A DNA stretch of 64,000 bases from Caproicibacterium lactatifermentans (GTDB taxonomy: Bacteria > Bacillota > Clostridia > Oscillospirales > Acutalibacteraceae), in NCBI RefSeq assembly GCF_013315815.1, contig NZ_CP046051.1, positions 434,001-498,000 of the forward strand. Direction: 5' to 3'. The first letter of the stretch is position 1, and each line of letters opens with the position of its first letter. The notes under the pieces are model-generated. The model was not told the origin of the DNA. It did no database searches and saw only the letters and a program-made list of their open reading frames with translations. Of the stretch, positions 34,916 to 43,877 are shown in pieces. The position numbers and the translations under genes are program-made.

Positions 34916-35010
34916 AAAGATAAGTTTCCTCCTTTGCAGAAAAACAGGGCTGCCGCCAACCAGAGCAAACAGTCCTGCTTTTTGTATCTTTGTCTGTATG
35001 AAAGTCGAGG

Positions 35011-35580
35011 TTAGCCGCGGTCCATTGCCTGCCACTCTGAGCGCAGAATGGACCACAGAACAACGTCCACCGGGTGTCCCTGTCTATTCAAAAGGAACTG
35101 CCGCAGAACGCCCTCCCGCTGCATGCCGCTTTTCTGCATGACTTTACCGGAGGCGGGATTTCGGATATTGTGATAGGCATCAATACGGTTGTAGCCGACC
35201 TTTGCGAACAGGAAATCCTCCACCGCAATCAGCGCTTCCGTCATCAAACCATGGCTCCATAAACGGTGCGCCATGCAGTAGCCGATTGTCGCACGCAGGT
35301 TCTTGTCGTCCTGTCCTACAGCGTCAATGCAGCCAATGGGTTCGTTGGTTCGTTTGTCGGCAATACACCACCGGTAAGTTTCGGATTTGGCGTACTGCAT
35401 GACCCACATACACAACAACTGCTCTGTTTGGGAAACCGATCGGTGCGGCGGCCAAGTCAGATACTGTGTCACCTGCGGGTCACTGGCCCAATTTTGGTAC
35501 ATGGCCGCAGCGTCCTCTATGGTAAAGCGCCTGAGCCGCAGACGGTAGGTCGTCATTTCCTGTGTACCGATGTGCTTCAT
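35011..35580 (-). CDS. RimJ/RimL-type GNAT acetyltransferase
   Basis: A 189-residue GNAT3-type acetyltransferase with LRLRRFTIEDAAAMYQNWASDP at the N-terminus, IGYCMAHRLWSHGLMTEAL in the acetyl-CoA region and VGYNRIDAYHNIRNPASGKVMQKSGM near the C-terminus. Likely modifies a protein N-terminus or small amine; the target is unknown. It lies 11 bases after metG on the same strand. Confidence 0.92.
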   Translation of the reverse strand: MKHIGTQEMTTYRLRLRRFTIEDAAAMYQNWASDPQVTQYLTWPPHRSVSQTEQLLCMWVMQYAKSETYRWCIADKRTNEPIGCIDAVGQDDKNLRATIGYCMAHRLWSHGLMTEALIAVEDFLFAKVGYNRIDAYHNIRNPASGKVMQKSGMQREGVLRQFLLNRQGHPVDVVLWSILRSEWQAMDRG

Positions 35581-35591
35581 AAAAAATCCCC

Positions 35592-37550
35592 TTACCGAAT
35601 TTTGCTGCCGGCCGGCACACCGTCTAAGAAAACAACCTTTACGTCATTTTCACCGGCGTCTGCCGCGAGAATCATGCCCTGGCTTTCCACTCCGCAGAGC
35701 TTGGCGGGTTTGAGGTTTGCCACCAGCACAACCGTTTTGCCAACGAGGTCCTCCGGCTTATACCACTGGGAAATACCGCTGCAGACAGTGCGCGGTGTCC
35801 CGGTTCCGTCGTCCAGTGTCAGCTTTAAAAGCTTTTTGGCGCGCTTGATTTTTTCGCAGTCCATGATTTTTGCGGCGCGAAGTTCTACCTTGGCAAAATC
35901 GTCAATGCCAATCTGTGCAACACCCGCAAGTTCTTCCTTTACTTTGCCTGCGTTGTCCTGTGTGTTTTTGGCGGCGGGGTTGGGAATCAGGCGGTTCAGT
36001 TCTTCAATTTCCTTTTCAACGTCAATGCGCGGGAACAGGGGCTGGCCCTTTGTTACGGTGCAGCCTGCCGGGAAGTGGCCGAAGCTGCCGGCACGCGCAT
36101 AGGTGCAGTCCTCTTTGGAAAGGCCGAGCTGTTCCTGAATCTTTGGTGCCGTGCTGGGCATGAAGGGTGTCAGGAGAATGGATACAATGCGCAGTGCTTC
36201 GCACAGGTGGTCCATCACAGCGGCCAAGCGGGCCTTTTTGGTTTCGTCTTTGCCCAGGGTCCAGGGTGCCGTTTCATCAATATATTTGTTGGTGCGGGCA
36301 ATAAAGCGCCAAATTTCCTCCAGTGCTCGGCTGAACTGATAGGCGTCAATGTCGGCGTTACATTTGCTGCGCAGAGCGTTGCCCATTTCCTCCAGCTCAT
36401 TGTCCGGTGCGGCGGTTTCCTGTTCCTGCGGAATCGTGCCGCCGAAATACTTCTGTACCATGGCGGTTGTGCGGGACAAAAGGTTGCCGAGGTCGTTTGC
36501 CAGGTCGGAATTGATACGGTTAATCAATGCTTCATTTGTGAACAGCCCGTCGCTGCCGAAGGGAATTTCACGCAGCAGGAAGTAGCGGATAGCGTCAACG
36601 CCATAGCGTTCACACAGCACATACGGGTCCACAACATTGCCTTTGCTTTTGCTCATCTTTGTGCCGTCACCAAACAGCAGCCAGCCGTGGCCGTACACCT
36701 GCTTTGGCAGCGGCAGGTCCAGCGCCATCAGTATCGCCGGCCAGATAATAGTGTGGAACCGCACAATTTCCTTACCGACAAAGTGCACATCGGCCGGCCA
36801 GTATTTTTTAAAGTCGCTGTCATCATCACTGCCGTAGCCCAGTGCCGTAATGTAGTTCGGCAGGGCATCCACCCACACATATACCACGTGTTTGGGGTCG
36901 AAGTCAACCGGCACGCCCCAGCTGAAACTGGTACGGGAAACACACAGGTCCTGCAGGCCCTGGTTGATAAACGAAATCATCTCGTTTTTGCGGCTTTCCG
37001 GCTGAATAAAGTCCGGGTGGTCCTTGTAGTACTGCAGCAGCCGGTCACCGTACTTGGAAAGGCGGAAGAAATACGCTTCTTCCTCAGCCCAGTTGACGGC
37101 ACGGCCGCAGTCGGGGCATTTGCCGTCTTTCAGCTGTGTTTCTGTCCAGAAAGATTCACAGTCTGTGCAATACCAACCCTTATACTTGCCCTTGTAAATT
37201 TCCCCTTTATCGTACAGCTGCCGGAAAATTTCCTGCACGCCTTTCACATGATAGCTGTCAGTGGTGCGAATGAAGCGGTCATTGGAAATATTCAGCAGCT
37301 TCCACAGGTCCTGAAAGACCTTCGTTGTGCCATTTACATATTCCTGCGGGGTAATGCCGGTGGCTTCCGCTTTCTGCTCGATTTTTAGGCCGTGCTCGTC
37401 GGTGCCGGTCAGGAACATGACATCATAGCCCTGCATTCGCTTGTACCGGGCGATGGCATCGCTGGCCACGGTGCAGTAGCTGTGACCGATGTGCGGCTTG
37501 CCGGAAGGATAGTAAATGGGCGTTGTGATGTAAAAAGTCTTTTTCTCCAT
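35592..37550 (-). CDS. metG: Methionyl-tRNA synthetase
   Basis: A 652-residue class I synthetase. HIGH-like motif PSGKPHIGHSYC, four-Cys zinc knuckle (CTDCESFW, CPDCGRAV) and KMSKSKGN are all present, then the helical anticodon domain and a C-terminal EMAPII-like tRNA-binding domain (about 545-652; VELRAAKIMDCEKI, GMILAADAG). It is first of metG-GNAT-tatD. Confidence 0.97.
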   Translation of the reverse strand: MEKKTFYITTPIYYPSGKPHIGHSYCTVASDAIARYKRMQGYDVMFLTGTDEHGLKIEQKAEATGITPQEYVNGTTKVFQDLWKLLNISNDRFIRTTDSYHVKGVQEIFRQLYDKGEIYKGKYKGWYCTDCESFWTETQLKDGKCPDCGRAVNWAEEEAYFFRLSKYGDRLLQYYKDHPDFIQPESRKNEMISFINQGLQDLCVSRTSFSWGVPVDFDPKHVVYVWVDALPNYITALGYGSDDDSDFKKYWPADVHFVGKEIVRFHTIIWPAILMALDLPLPKQVYGHGWLLFGDGTKMSKSKGNVVDPYVLCERYGVDAIRYFLLREIPFGSDGLFTNEALINRINSDLANDLGNLLSRTTAMVQKYFGGTIPQEQETAAPDNELEEMGNALRSKCNADIDAYQFSRALEEIWRFIARTNKYIDETAPWTLGKDETKKARLAAVMDHLCEALRIVSILLTPFMPSTAPKIQEQLGLSKEDCTYARAGSFGHFPAGCTVTKGQPLFPRIDVEKEIEELNRLIPNPAAKNTQDNAGKVKEELAGVAQIGIDDFAKVELRAAKIMDCEKIKRAKKLLKLTLDDGTGTPRTVCSGISQWYKPEDLVGKTVVLVANLKPAKLCGVESQGMILAADAGENDVKVVFLDGVPAGSKIR

Positions 37551-37590
37551 GTTTCTGCCTCCGCTATATTTTGAACAGATTTATCTATTC

Positions 37591-37619
37591 ATTATACACG
37601 CATTTCAGGTCGATTACAA
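37591..37619 (-). promoter_or_regulatory. Promoter of metG
   Basis: Minus-strand TTGTAA (37619-37614), 17-base spacer, TATAAT (37596-37591), 40 bases from the ATG. No T-box is seen. Confidence 0.78.
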
Positions 37620-37658
37620 TTCCTGACCTGTTTCTTTGTGCAGTTTTCCTACAGATAC

Positions 37659-37697
37659 AAAAGACCGCCCTCCCCATTTCCGGGAAAGCGGTCTTTC
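37659..37697 (-). terminator. Intrinsic terminator of the LCP gene
   Basis: AAAGACCGC/GCGGTCTTT stem with inner CCCGG.../CCGGG pairing; on the minus strand it ends in TTTTGT, 15 bases after the LCP stop. Confidence 0.8.
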
Positions 37698-37712
37698 TTT
37701 GTTTTGCTTGGT

Positions 37713-38981
37713 TTAACTGGTGCTGTTGGTTTCATAAATAAACTGCCGGAGCAGACGGCAGTTCTTTTCCATTTGGGCGACTTCCACCCAGCCGACCGAG
37801 CGGAGCGTTTCACCCTTAAAAGTGCCATCCGCGGGAATCTGCTGCGTTTTCTGTTTGGAAAGCAGCATAGGCAGGCTGGTGATGGATATACCGGCAAGGG
37901 AACTAGCCGACATGTTTGTCCACACCAGCGGCAGAAACTTGTTCATCGTAGCGGTCAGCTTGAAAGGTCCGGAAAGCGCCAGCTTTTTCATCAGCTGACC
38001 AATCACTTCCCGCTGACGCTGGGCACGGCCGTAGTCATTGCCATAGTTGCGGATACGGGTGTAGTACAGTGCCTGTACGCCTTTCAGGTTGTACTTGCCG
38101 GGGGTAAAGTGGGTGGCAAGGTTTTTGTTGAACTCAATGCACAGTCCCTGGTCCAGTGTGACGTCAATACCGCCGACATCGCTGATAATGGTCGAGAAAG
38201 AGTCGAAGTCCACGGCCAGATACTTATCAATTTTAATGCGGTAGTTGTTTTCCAGCGTCTGCATGGTCAGGGCAGGGCCGCCGTAGGCAAAGGCGGCGTT
38301 CAGCTTTTGACGGCCGTGGTTTGGAATTTCTACATAGGTATCACGCAGGAAAGAGGTCATTTTTATCTTGTTGTGCGTATGGTCAAAGGACAAAAGAATC
38401 AGCGAGTCACTGCGGTGCACATCGCCGGAAGCGAGGTCCATGCCGATGAGCAGGACATTGGTCACCAATGGACTGGACATCACTTTCCAGTCGGGCGCGT
38501 GTTCGGGGGTACGCACATAAGTACTTTGGCTGACGGTGTTGTGGGTGCGGTTCATGTTGGAAAACAGCGCGGTAAGCCACGCAAAGGAGAGCACCAGCAG
38601 CGCCAGCAGGATGCAGATAACGTTGCGGAAAATGTGATGTCCACCGCGTTTGCGGCGGGCTGTACTGCCGTAAGGGGTATGGCGGCCGGAACCGGATGGA
38701 GAGACAGACCGGCGGCGGTCTACGGTCGTGGCCTGGTCGTCCGGGTCAAAGCCATCGTGGTAGCGTACCTGTGTTGGGCGGGTACGGCGGGCATTTGCGC
38801 GCCGGCGGCGGGCGCTGTAGGCGGAAGCGTCCACCAGCGGTTCGTCCGTCCGCGGCCGGCGGGAAGAGTGGGAGTAAATATTGCGGTTGTCTGCCGGGGG
38901 GCGGTCCTGCTGCCTGCGCTGCGTATATGGGTCACGCTGCGGTGGACGGCGGGAACCGCCGTTCTGCGGTGAATTGGACAT
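37713..38981 (-). CDS. LytR-CpsA-Psr (LCP) family protein
   Basis: A 422-residue membrane protein. The first 120 residues are a long Arg/Pro/Ser-rich cytosolic tail, followed by a membrane helix (about 125-148, FRNVICILLALLVLSFAW) and an extracellular LCP domain with VLLIGMDLASGDVHRSDSLILLS, DTYVEI and YTRIRNYGNDYGRAQRQREVI. LCP enzymes attach glycopolymers to peptidoglycan. The surface-sugar genes from 41.8 kb may supply such a polymer. Start at 38981 chosen as first Met after GAGG; the site is modest. Confidence 0.92.
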   Translation of the reverse strand: MSNSPQNGGSRRPPQRDPYTQRRQQDRPPADNRNIYSHSSRRPRTDEPLVDASAYSARRRRANARRTRPTQVRYHDGFDPDDQATTVDRRRSVSPSGSGRHTPYGSTARRKRGGHHIFRNVICILLALLVLSFAWLTALFSNMNRTHNTVSQSTYVRTPEHAPDWKVMSSPLVTNVLLIGMDLASGDVHRSDSLILLSFDHTHNKIKMTSFLRDTYVEIPNHGRQKLNAAFAYGGPALTMQTLENNYRIKIDKYLAVDFDSFSTIISDVGGIDVTLDQGLCIEFNKNLATHFTPGKYNLKGVQALYYTRIRNYGNDYGRAQRQREVIGQLMKKLALSGPFKLTATMNKFLPLVWTNMSASSLAGISITSLPMLLSKQKTQQIPADGTFKGETLRSVGWVEVAQMEKNCRLLRQFIYETNSTS

Positions 38982-39175
38982 TGGTTTTAAAAACCTCGTT
39001 TTCTGTAAAAAATTTTGTACCCTCATTTTACCGAGCACCTATGGGAATGTCAAGTTATGTAAACTTTCTGTAACCGCGCCTACAGCGGTTCCTTCTTTCC
39101 GGAAAATGTGGTAAACTTGACTGAAGAAGTAAAAAGCTCCTGTTTGCTGATGCTACGAAGAAGAAGGGATTTTTC

Positions 39176-39271
39176 ATGCGTGAAAAGAAGCGAAAACTCG
39201 TCATTCGCGTGGTTGCGCTGGTTTGTGCGGTACTGATTGCGCTCAGCACGCTGGCAGCTGCTCTTTTTTGA
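39176..39271 (+). CDS. Candidate 31-residue membrane peptide
   Basis: ATG 39176 follows AAGAAGGGA by about 8 bases and reads 31 codons to TGA: a basic N-terminus (MREKKRKLVIR) then one hydrophobic helix (VVALVCAVLIALSTLAAALF). It is divergent from the LCP gene and ends just before a strong terminator, which supports its being transcribed. No function known. Confidence 0.5.
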   Translation: MREKKRKLVIRVVALVCAVLIALSTLAAALF

Positions 39272-39284
39272 CGGCGGACATAAC

Positions 39285-39328
39285 AAAAAAAGGCTTCAGG
39301 GACCAAACGGTTCCTGAAGCCTTTTTCC
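39285..39328 (+). terminator. Bidirectional terminator between the small ORF and cysK
   Basis: AAAAAGGCTTCAGGGACC (39287-39304) pairs with GGTTCCTGAAGCCTTTTT (39309-39326) with one G-T; T-tracts on both strands. Confidence 0.88.
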
Positions 39329-39416
39329 GTACACCAGTAAGCAGGGGCTGTTATTAACAAAGAAAACGAATCCCAACAGGAGGAAGAAAGATGGTTCTAT
39401 CAAAGAAAAACAGGAA

Positions 39417-40349
39417 TTAGTCCTGGAACAGGGCAGTGGAGAGATAACGGTCACCGGTATCCGGCAGCAGGGCGACAATGGTCTTGCCCTCATTTTCCGG
39501 ACGTTTTGCCAGCTCGGTTGCGGCCCAGATAGCTGCACCGGAGGAGATGCCGACCAGTAAACCTTCCACTTTTGCCAGCTCACGGCCAACCACAAAAGCA
39601 GGGTCGTTTTCTACAGCGATGATTTCATCATAAATCTTGGTATCCAGTGTTTTGGGGATAAAACCGGCACCGATGCCTTGAATCTTATGCGGGCCGGCAT
39701 GGCCTTTGCTCAGAACCGGAGAAGTTGCGGGTTCTACGGCGATTACCTTGACGTTGGGGTTCTGCTCTTTCAGGTAGGAGCCGGTGCCGGTCAGTGTGCC
39801 GCCGGTGCCAACGCCAGCCACAAAGAAGTCGACCTTGCCGTCGGTGTCACGCCAAATTTCGGGGCCGGTGGTTGCCTTATGGGCAGCCGGGTTAGCTGGG
39901 TTGACGAACTGGCCGGGAATGTAGGAATTGGGGGTTTCCTTTGCCAGCTCGTCGGCCTTAGCGATAGCGCCCTTCATGCCGGCGGCACCGTCTGTCAGCA
40001 CCACTTCTGCACCGTAAGCCTTCAGCAGGTTGCGGCGTTCAATGCTCATGGTTTCAGGCATGGTCAGAATAATGCGGTAGCCGCGGGCGGCAGCTACGCT
40101 GGCAAGACCGATGCCGGTGTTGCCGCTGGTTGGTTCGATAATGACTGAGCCGGCCTTCAGCAGGCCCTTCTTTTCGGCGTCATCAATCATGGCAAGTGCA
40201 ATACGGTCCTTTACACTGCCGGCGGGGTTCAGATATTCCAGCTTCGCAACGACCTTTGCCCTCAGGTCATGTTTCTTTTCATAGTTGGTCAGCTCCAGCA
40301 GCGGGGTGTTGCCAATGAGTTCTGTAAGGCTTTTATGAATGTTTGCCAT
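39417..40349 (-). CDS. cysK: Cysteine synthase A (O-acetylserine sulfhydrylase)
   Basis: A 310-residue fold-II PLP enzyme. The PLP lysine is in [13 protein letters not shown], with [10 protein letters not shown] and [12 protein letters not shown] binding the cofactor phosphate and substrate, and GISSGAA near the C-terminus. It makes cysteine from O-acetylserine and sulfide. Single gene with its own promoter; relevant to the cysteine-rich metNIQ leader because both touch sulfur amino-acid supply. Confidence 0.96.
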   Translation of the reverse strand: MANIHKSLTELIGNTPLLELTNYEKKHDLRAKVVAKLEYLNPAGSVKDRIALAMIDDAEKKGLLKAGSVIIEPTSGNTGIGLASVAAARGYRIILTMPETMSIERRNLLKAYGAEVVLTDGAAGMKGAIAKADELAKETPNSYIPGQFVNPANPAAHKATTGPEIWRDTDGKVDFFVAGVGTGGTLTGTGSYLKEQNPNVKVIAVEPATSPVLSKGHAGPHKIQGIGAGFIPKTLDTKIYDEIIAVENDPAFVVGRELAKVEGLLVGISSGAAIWAATELAKRPENEGKTIVALLPDTGDRYLSTALFQD

Positions 40350-40455
40350 GATAAATTCCCTCCATCAATTATGTTGTAGTTTGTATAGCGGTTTGGCCCA
40401 CCGGAACTTTCATATAATTCATATACGATTTGTATTGATTTGCTTGTATGGCTAG

Positions 40456-40484
40456 AGTATAGCTGCTTTTGCGGTGGATGTCAA
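40456..40484 (-). promoter_or_regulatory. Promoter of cysK
   Basis: Minus-strand TTGACA (40484-40479), 17-base spacer, TATACT (40461-40456), leaving a leader of about 100 bases with no terminator. Confidence 0.8.
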
Positions 40485-40574
40485 TAGGTTTTGATAAAAA
40501 CATTATTACTTTTATATCTTTGGTAATGATTATCCTAAAAAGCAGCGGCGGTGCTATGATTTCCTTAATGAATA

Positions 40575-40612
40575 TAAAAAATCCGTCGGGGCATTTCGCC
40601 TCGGCGGATTTT
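40575..40612 (-). terminator. Intrinsic terminator of the substrate-binding-protein gene
   Basis: AAAATCCGCCGAGGC and GCCCCGACGGATTTT (minus strand) form the stem, followed by TTAT, 16 bases after the stop at 40628. Confidence 0.85.
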
Positions 40613-40627
40613 GCTGTTTTTGAATTT

Positions 40628-41743
40628 TTAAGAAGCCTGTGCAAGGGTACTGTCTGTCGGCTGCGGCAGGCAGCTCTGTGAAACGCCAGTCCCTAGGGGA
40701 ACCGCTTTGCTGGTCAGCTTTTTCTGGTTCATCCAGCTGTAAAAGCGGTTCCAGCGTACGGTATCGATTTGTCCCCATACAGCGGCACCATCGGTATATT
40801 TGCCGGCCAACCATGTGAGCGAGCGCTGTACCAGCGGCTGCTGATTTTTCACAGCGGGCACGGCCGCACACACCAGTTTTGCCGTGGTGTCTGGGTGAGC
40901 TGCCGCATACAGGTATCCTTCCCGTACAGCCGAAAGAAAATCTTTTGCCGTTTGTGGGTGCTGTTTCAGGAACGTGTTGTTCCCAGCCAGCAGGCAGGGG
41001 TACTCGTCCAGCGCGGGGACGGTGTCACGGTAAAACAGAAAATTCGCGGTTACACCGGCCTGCTTGCACGCAAGGCCGTCCCAGCTGTAGCTGCCACAGT
41101 AAGCAGCGCCGCCTTTCAGCGCGGCAGCGGCGTCCGCCGAAGCGATGCCGGTCTTTACCAACGCGGCCTTGCCGCCGTCCGCGGCAACGGTTTCTTTCAG
41201 CATGGCCCCTGTCAGCGGGATGTCCGCAGCTATCTGGCAGGTGGTGTTTTCCAGTTGCTTGGGACGTACCGTCTTTTTAGCGGCAGATGTCAGAATACCG
41301 GCATCGCTGTGCTGCAGCACAGCGGCTACCGCAGTTACGGCTTTGCCGGAACAGAGTGCGTTCGCAAAGGAAGTGCTTTGTTTGGCGACAGCGAACTGGG
41401 CGGTGCCGGAACTGGTGAGGTCCAGCGCTGCAGCGGAAGTGTCCGCTGTGCGAATGGTTACATTCAGCCCGTACCGGCCGAAATAGTCCTGCTTGTCTGC
41501 CGCGTAAATGCCGCCCAGCAAAGGAGCCGCGGTTTCGGAATCCACAGCGAGCGTTAATTTAATCTGCGGCAGGCTGCTGCGGGAAGATGGCGCTGTGCTG
41601 TCGGAAGCCGCCGAAGAAACAGCCGGTGTTTTGGACGAAGAAGTGGCGGATGAATTTGTGCCGCCCATACCGGTGCAGGCGGCCAGCGAAAGGCCCGTCA
41701 GCAGAGCCGCCAGAAGAGCGGCGGCTGTTCGTTTGCAGTTCAT
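40628..41743 (-). CDS. Orphan NMT1/SsuA-like ABC substrate-binding lipoprotein
   Basis: A 371-residue lipoprotein with signal peptide and lipobox LAAC (Cys about residue 23) followed by a long Ser/Thr-rich linker. The mature domain (about 60-350) resembles the SsuA/THI5/NMT1 group: LTLAVDSETAAPLLGGIYAA, YFGRYGLNV, PLTGAMLKETV. Members bind taurine, sulfonates or thiamine precursors. No permease or ATPase is adjacent, so the substrate and partner transporter are unknown. Confidence 0.85.
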   Translation of the reverse strand: MNCKRTAAALLAALLTGLSLAACTGMGGTNSSATSSSKTPAVSSAASDSTAPSSRSSLPQIKLTLAVDSETAAPLLGGIYAADKQDYFGRYGLNVTIRTADTSAAALDLTSSGTAQFAVAKQSTSFANALCSGKAVTAVAAVLQHSDAGILTSAAKKTVRPKQLENTTCQIAADIPLTGAMLKETVAADGGKAALVKTGIASADAAAALKGGAAYCGSYSWDGLACKQAGVTANFLFYRDTVPALDEYPCLLAGNNTFLKQHPQTAKDFLSAVREGYLYAAAHPDTTAKLVCAAVPAVKNQQPLVQRSLTWLAGKYTDGAAVWGQIDTVRWNRFYSWMNQKKLTSKAVPLGTGVSQSCLPQPTDSTLAQAS

Positions 41744-41800
41744 AAAAAGTTCCTCCCCGAAAATGGATACTGCAGAAAATGCGGAAAACGGGAATCCGTT

Positions 41801-42979
41801 TTATTTATGGAATTTTTCAGCAATATCCAGAACGGCGTCAATCACATACTGTACTTCTTCGTCCGTCATGGTCGGGTACAGCGGCAGGCTGATGATGCGC
41901 TGATAGTGCTTTTCTGTATTCGGGAAGTCACTGGGCTTAAAGCCATAACGGCTGGTGTAGGCGCTCATGTTGGTGACCGGAATGAAGTGAACGCTGGTGC
42001 CGACGTTGCGGTTGTTCAGTTCCACAATGAACTGGTCGCGGTCAATGGTGAGGTTTTCCGGCACAATGCGCAGCACATACAGGTGCCAGCAGTGTGTGGT
42101 GTATTCCGGTACGAACGGCGGGTCCAGTGCGTCGCATTTGCTGAAGGCGGCCTGATACTGTGCGGCAATCTTCAGGCGCTTCTGCTGCATTTCCTCCAGA
42201 CGGTCCAGCTGACGCAGGCCCAGTGCGGCCTGAATATCAAACATATTATATTTGAAACCGGGTTCGCAGATATCATACTTCCAGCTGCCGCCTTTGGCGT
42301 AGCGGTTCCATGCGTTTTTGCTCATACCCTGGCCGGCCCAGATGCGTGCTTTTGCGTCAATCTCATCATTATCGGTTACCAGCATGCCGCCCTCGCCGGT
42401 GGTTAGGTTCTTGGTGGCGTAGAAGCTGTAGCAGGCAGAGCCCTTCAGATGATTGCCAATCAGGCGGCCCTTATAGCGGCTCCACAGCGCGTGGGCAGCG
42501 TCCTCGCTGACATACAAATGATACTTGTCCGCCAGTGCATAGATAGGGTCAAGGTCGCAGACCTGGCCGCTGTAGTGTACCGGAACGATTGCCTTGGTCT
42601 TTGGGGTGATTTTCTTTGCCACTTCTGCCGGGTCAATGCAGCCGGTGCGGTAGTCAATATCTGCAAAAACCGGCTTTGCGCCGCAGTGAATGACCGTGTT
42701 TGCGGTGGAGGCAAAGGTCATGGGAGTGGTGATGACTTCATCGCCGGGGCCAATGCCCGCGCTTAATAGGGAAACGTGCAGGGCAGCAGTGCAGGAGTTG
42801 AGTGCGAGTGCGTGCTTTGCACCTACATATTTTGCAAAGGCCTGCTCGAACTGCAGGGTGCGCGGTCCTCTGGCAATCCAGCCGGATTTCAGTGTATCAA
42901 CAACTTCACCAATTTCAGCATTGGTGATGTCCGGACGGTTATAGGGAATAAAGTTCTCTCTGACGCGAAAGTTACTCAT
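41801..42979 (-). CDS. DegT/ArnB-family sugar aminotransferase
   Basis: A 392-residue PLP aminotransferase acting on nucleotide-linked keto sugars. The family start IPYNRPDITNAEIGEVVDTLKSGW, LNSCTAALHVSL, VPVHYSGQ, and the PLP lysine in SFYATKNLTTGEGGM are seen. It resembles ArnB/PseC-type enzymes (UDP-4-keto sugars). It is divergent from the wbp cluster and may contribute another amino sugar to the same polymer, but no partner dehydratase is visible here. Confidence 0.9.
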   Translation of the reverse strand: MSNFRVRENFIPYNRPDITNAEIGEVVDTLKSGWIARGPRTLQFEQAFAKYVGAKHALALNSCTAALHVSLLSAGIGPGDEVITTPMTFASTANTVIHCGAKPVFADIDYRTGCIDPAEVAKKITPKTKAIVPVHYSGQVCDLDPIYALADKYHLYVSEDAAHALWSRYKGRLIGNHLKGSACYSFYATKNLTTGEGGMLVTDNDEIDAKARIWAGQGMSKNAWNRYAKGGSWKYDICEPGFKYNMFDIQAALGLRQLDRLEEMQQKRLKIAAQYQAAFSKCDALDPPFVPEYTTHCWHLYVLRIVPENLTIDRDQFIVELNNRNVGTSVHFIPVTNMSAYTSRYGFKPSDFPNTEKHYQRIISLPLYPTMTDEEVQYVIDAVLDIAEKFHK

Positions 42980-43130
42980 AGTTTGTCCTTCTTACTTATT
43001 TTATATAATAAATTTTTAGAACAAAAACCTGCACCAGCGCCGTGCAGACACTTTTGCAGTTCTAAATACATGATAATCTATAATACCTGCAAAGTCAATG
43101 CGGAAAAGGACTGTGTACCCTATAAAACAT

Positions 43131-43159
43131 TTGACGATACCGCCTGTTTATACTATAAT
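43131..43159 (+). promoter_or_regulatory. Promoter of the wbp-like cluster
   Basis: TTGACG 43131-43136, 17-base spacer, TATAAT 43154-43159, 91 bases before the first gene. Remaining sequence in 42980-43249 shows nothing else clear. Confidence 0.82.
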
Positions 43160-43249
43160 ACTTAAGTTAAGGCAGTATGTGTTTCCACCCTTTGCTGGGC
43201 TTTTTGGCACAGACTGTTTAGATTGCTTCGCTAAAGAAGGTTATGGCAA

Positions 43250-43825
43250 ATGAGTGAGTCTTGCTTTGTCCACCCCAGCGCCTGTGTTGATGACGGCGCC
43301 CAGATTGGAAACGGTACAAAGGTTTGGCACTTTTCCCACATCAGCGGCGGTGCCCGCATTGGGGAGGATTGCACACTGGGGCAGAACGTGTTTGTGGCGG
43401 ACGGTGTTACCATCGGCAGCCACTGCAAAATCCAGAACAATGTCAGCGTTTATGAGGGCGTGCAGCTGGGCGATTACGTTTTCTGCGGGCCGAGCATGGT
43501 CTTTACCAACGTGTCGCGCCCGCGGTGCCGTTACCCGCAGCGCGGCGCTCAATTTTACAAGCCCACACCCATTGGCGACGGCACTTCCATTGGTGCAAAC
43601 GCAACCATTGTGTGCGGCCACACCATTGGAAAAAATGCATTCATCGCCGCCGGCAGCGTGGTCACAACGGACGTACCCGCCCATGCCATTATGATGGGCG
43701 TGCCGGCACGGCAGCACGGCTGGGCCTGTGAGTGCGGTGCCAAGCTGGACGAGCATCTGCACTGCCCCAAATGCGGGCGGCAGTACGCGGAAGGCAAAGA
43801 CGGCCTGCATGAGGTGAATGGCTGA
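43250..43825 (+). CDS. wbpD: WbpD-like UDP-sugar N-acetyltransferase
   Basis: A 191-residue left-handed beta-helix acetyltransferase with hexapeptide repeats from [25 protein letters not shown] onward and the acetyl-CoA region [25 protein letters not shown]. WbpD acetylates the 3-amino group of UDP-GlcNAc(3N)A. The last 35 residues carry four Cys ([16 protein letters not shown]), a zinc-ribbon-like tail. First gene of the cluster, 52 bases before wbpE. Confidence 0.9.
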   Translation: MSESCFVHPSACVDDGAQIGNGTKVWHFSHISGGARIGEDCTLGQNVFVADGVTIGSHCKIQNNVSVYEGVQLGDYVFCGPSMVFTNVSRPRCRYPQRGAQFYKPTPIGDGTSIGANATIVCGHTIGKNAFIAAGSVVTTDVPAHAIMMGVPARQHGWACECGAKLDEHLHCPKCGRQYAEGKDGLHEVNG

Positions 43826-43877
43826 ATGCGGAGAACGGCCCTTTTGGGCCGACTGTTTTCAGGAGGAAACAAATAGT

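Noticed and set aside
40369..40440. Leader peptide upstream of cysK (17 codons, MNYMKVPVG...)
   Set aside because: No Cys codons, no terminator and no alternative pairing; likely a chance frame.
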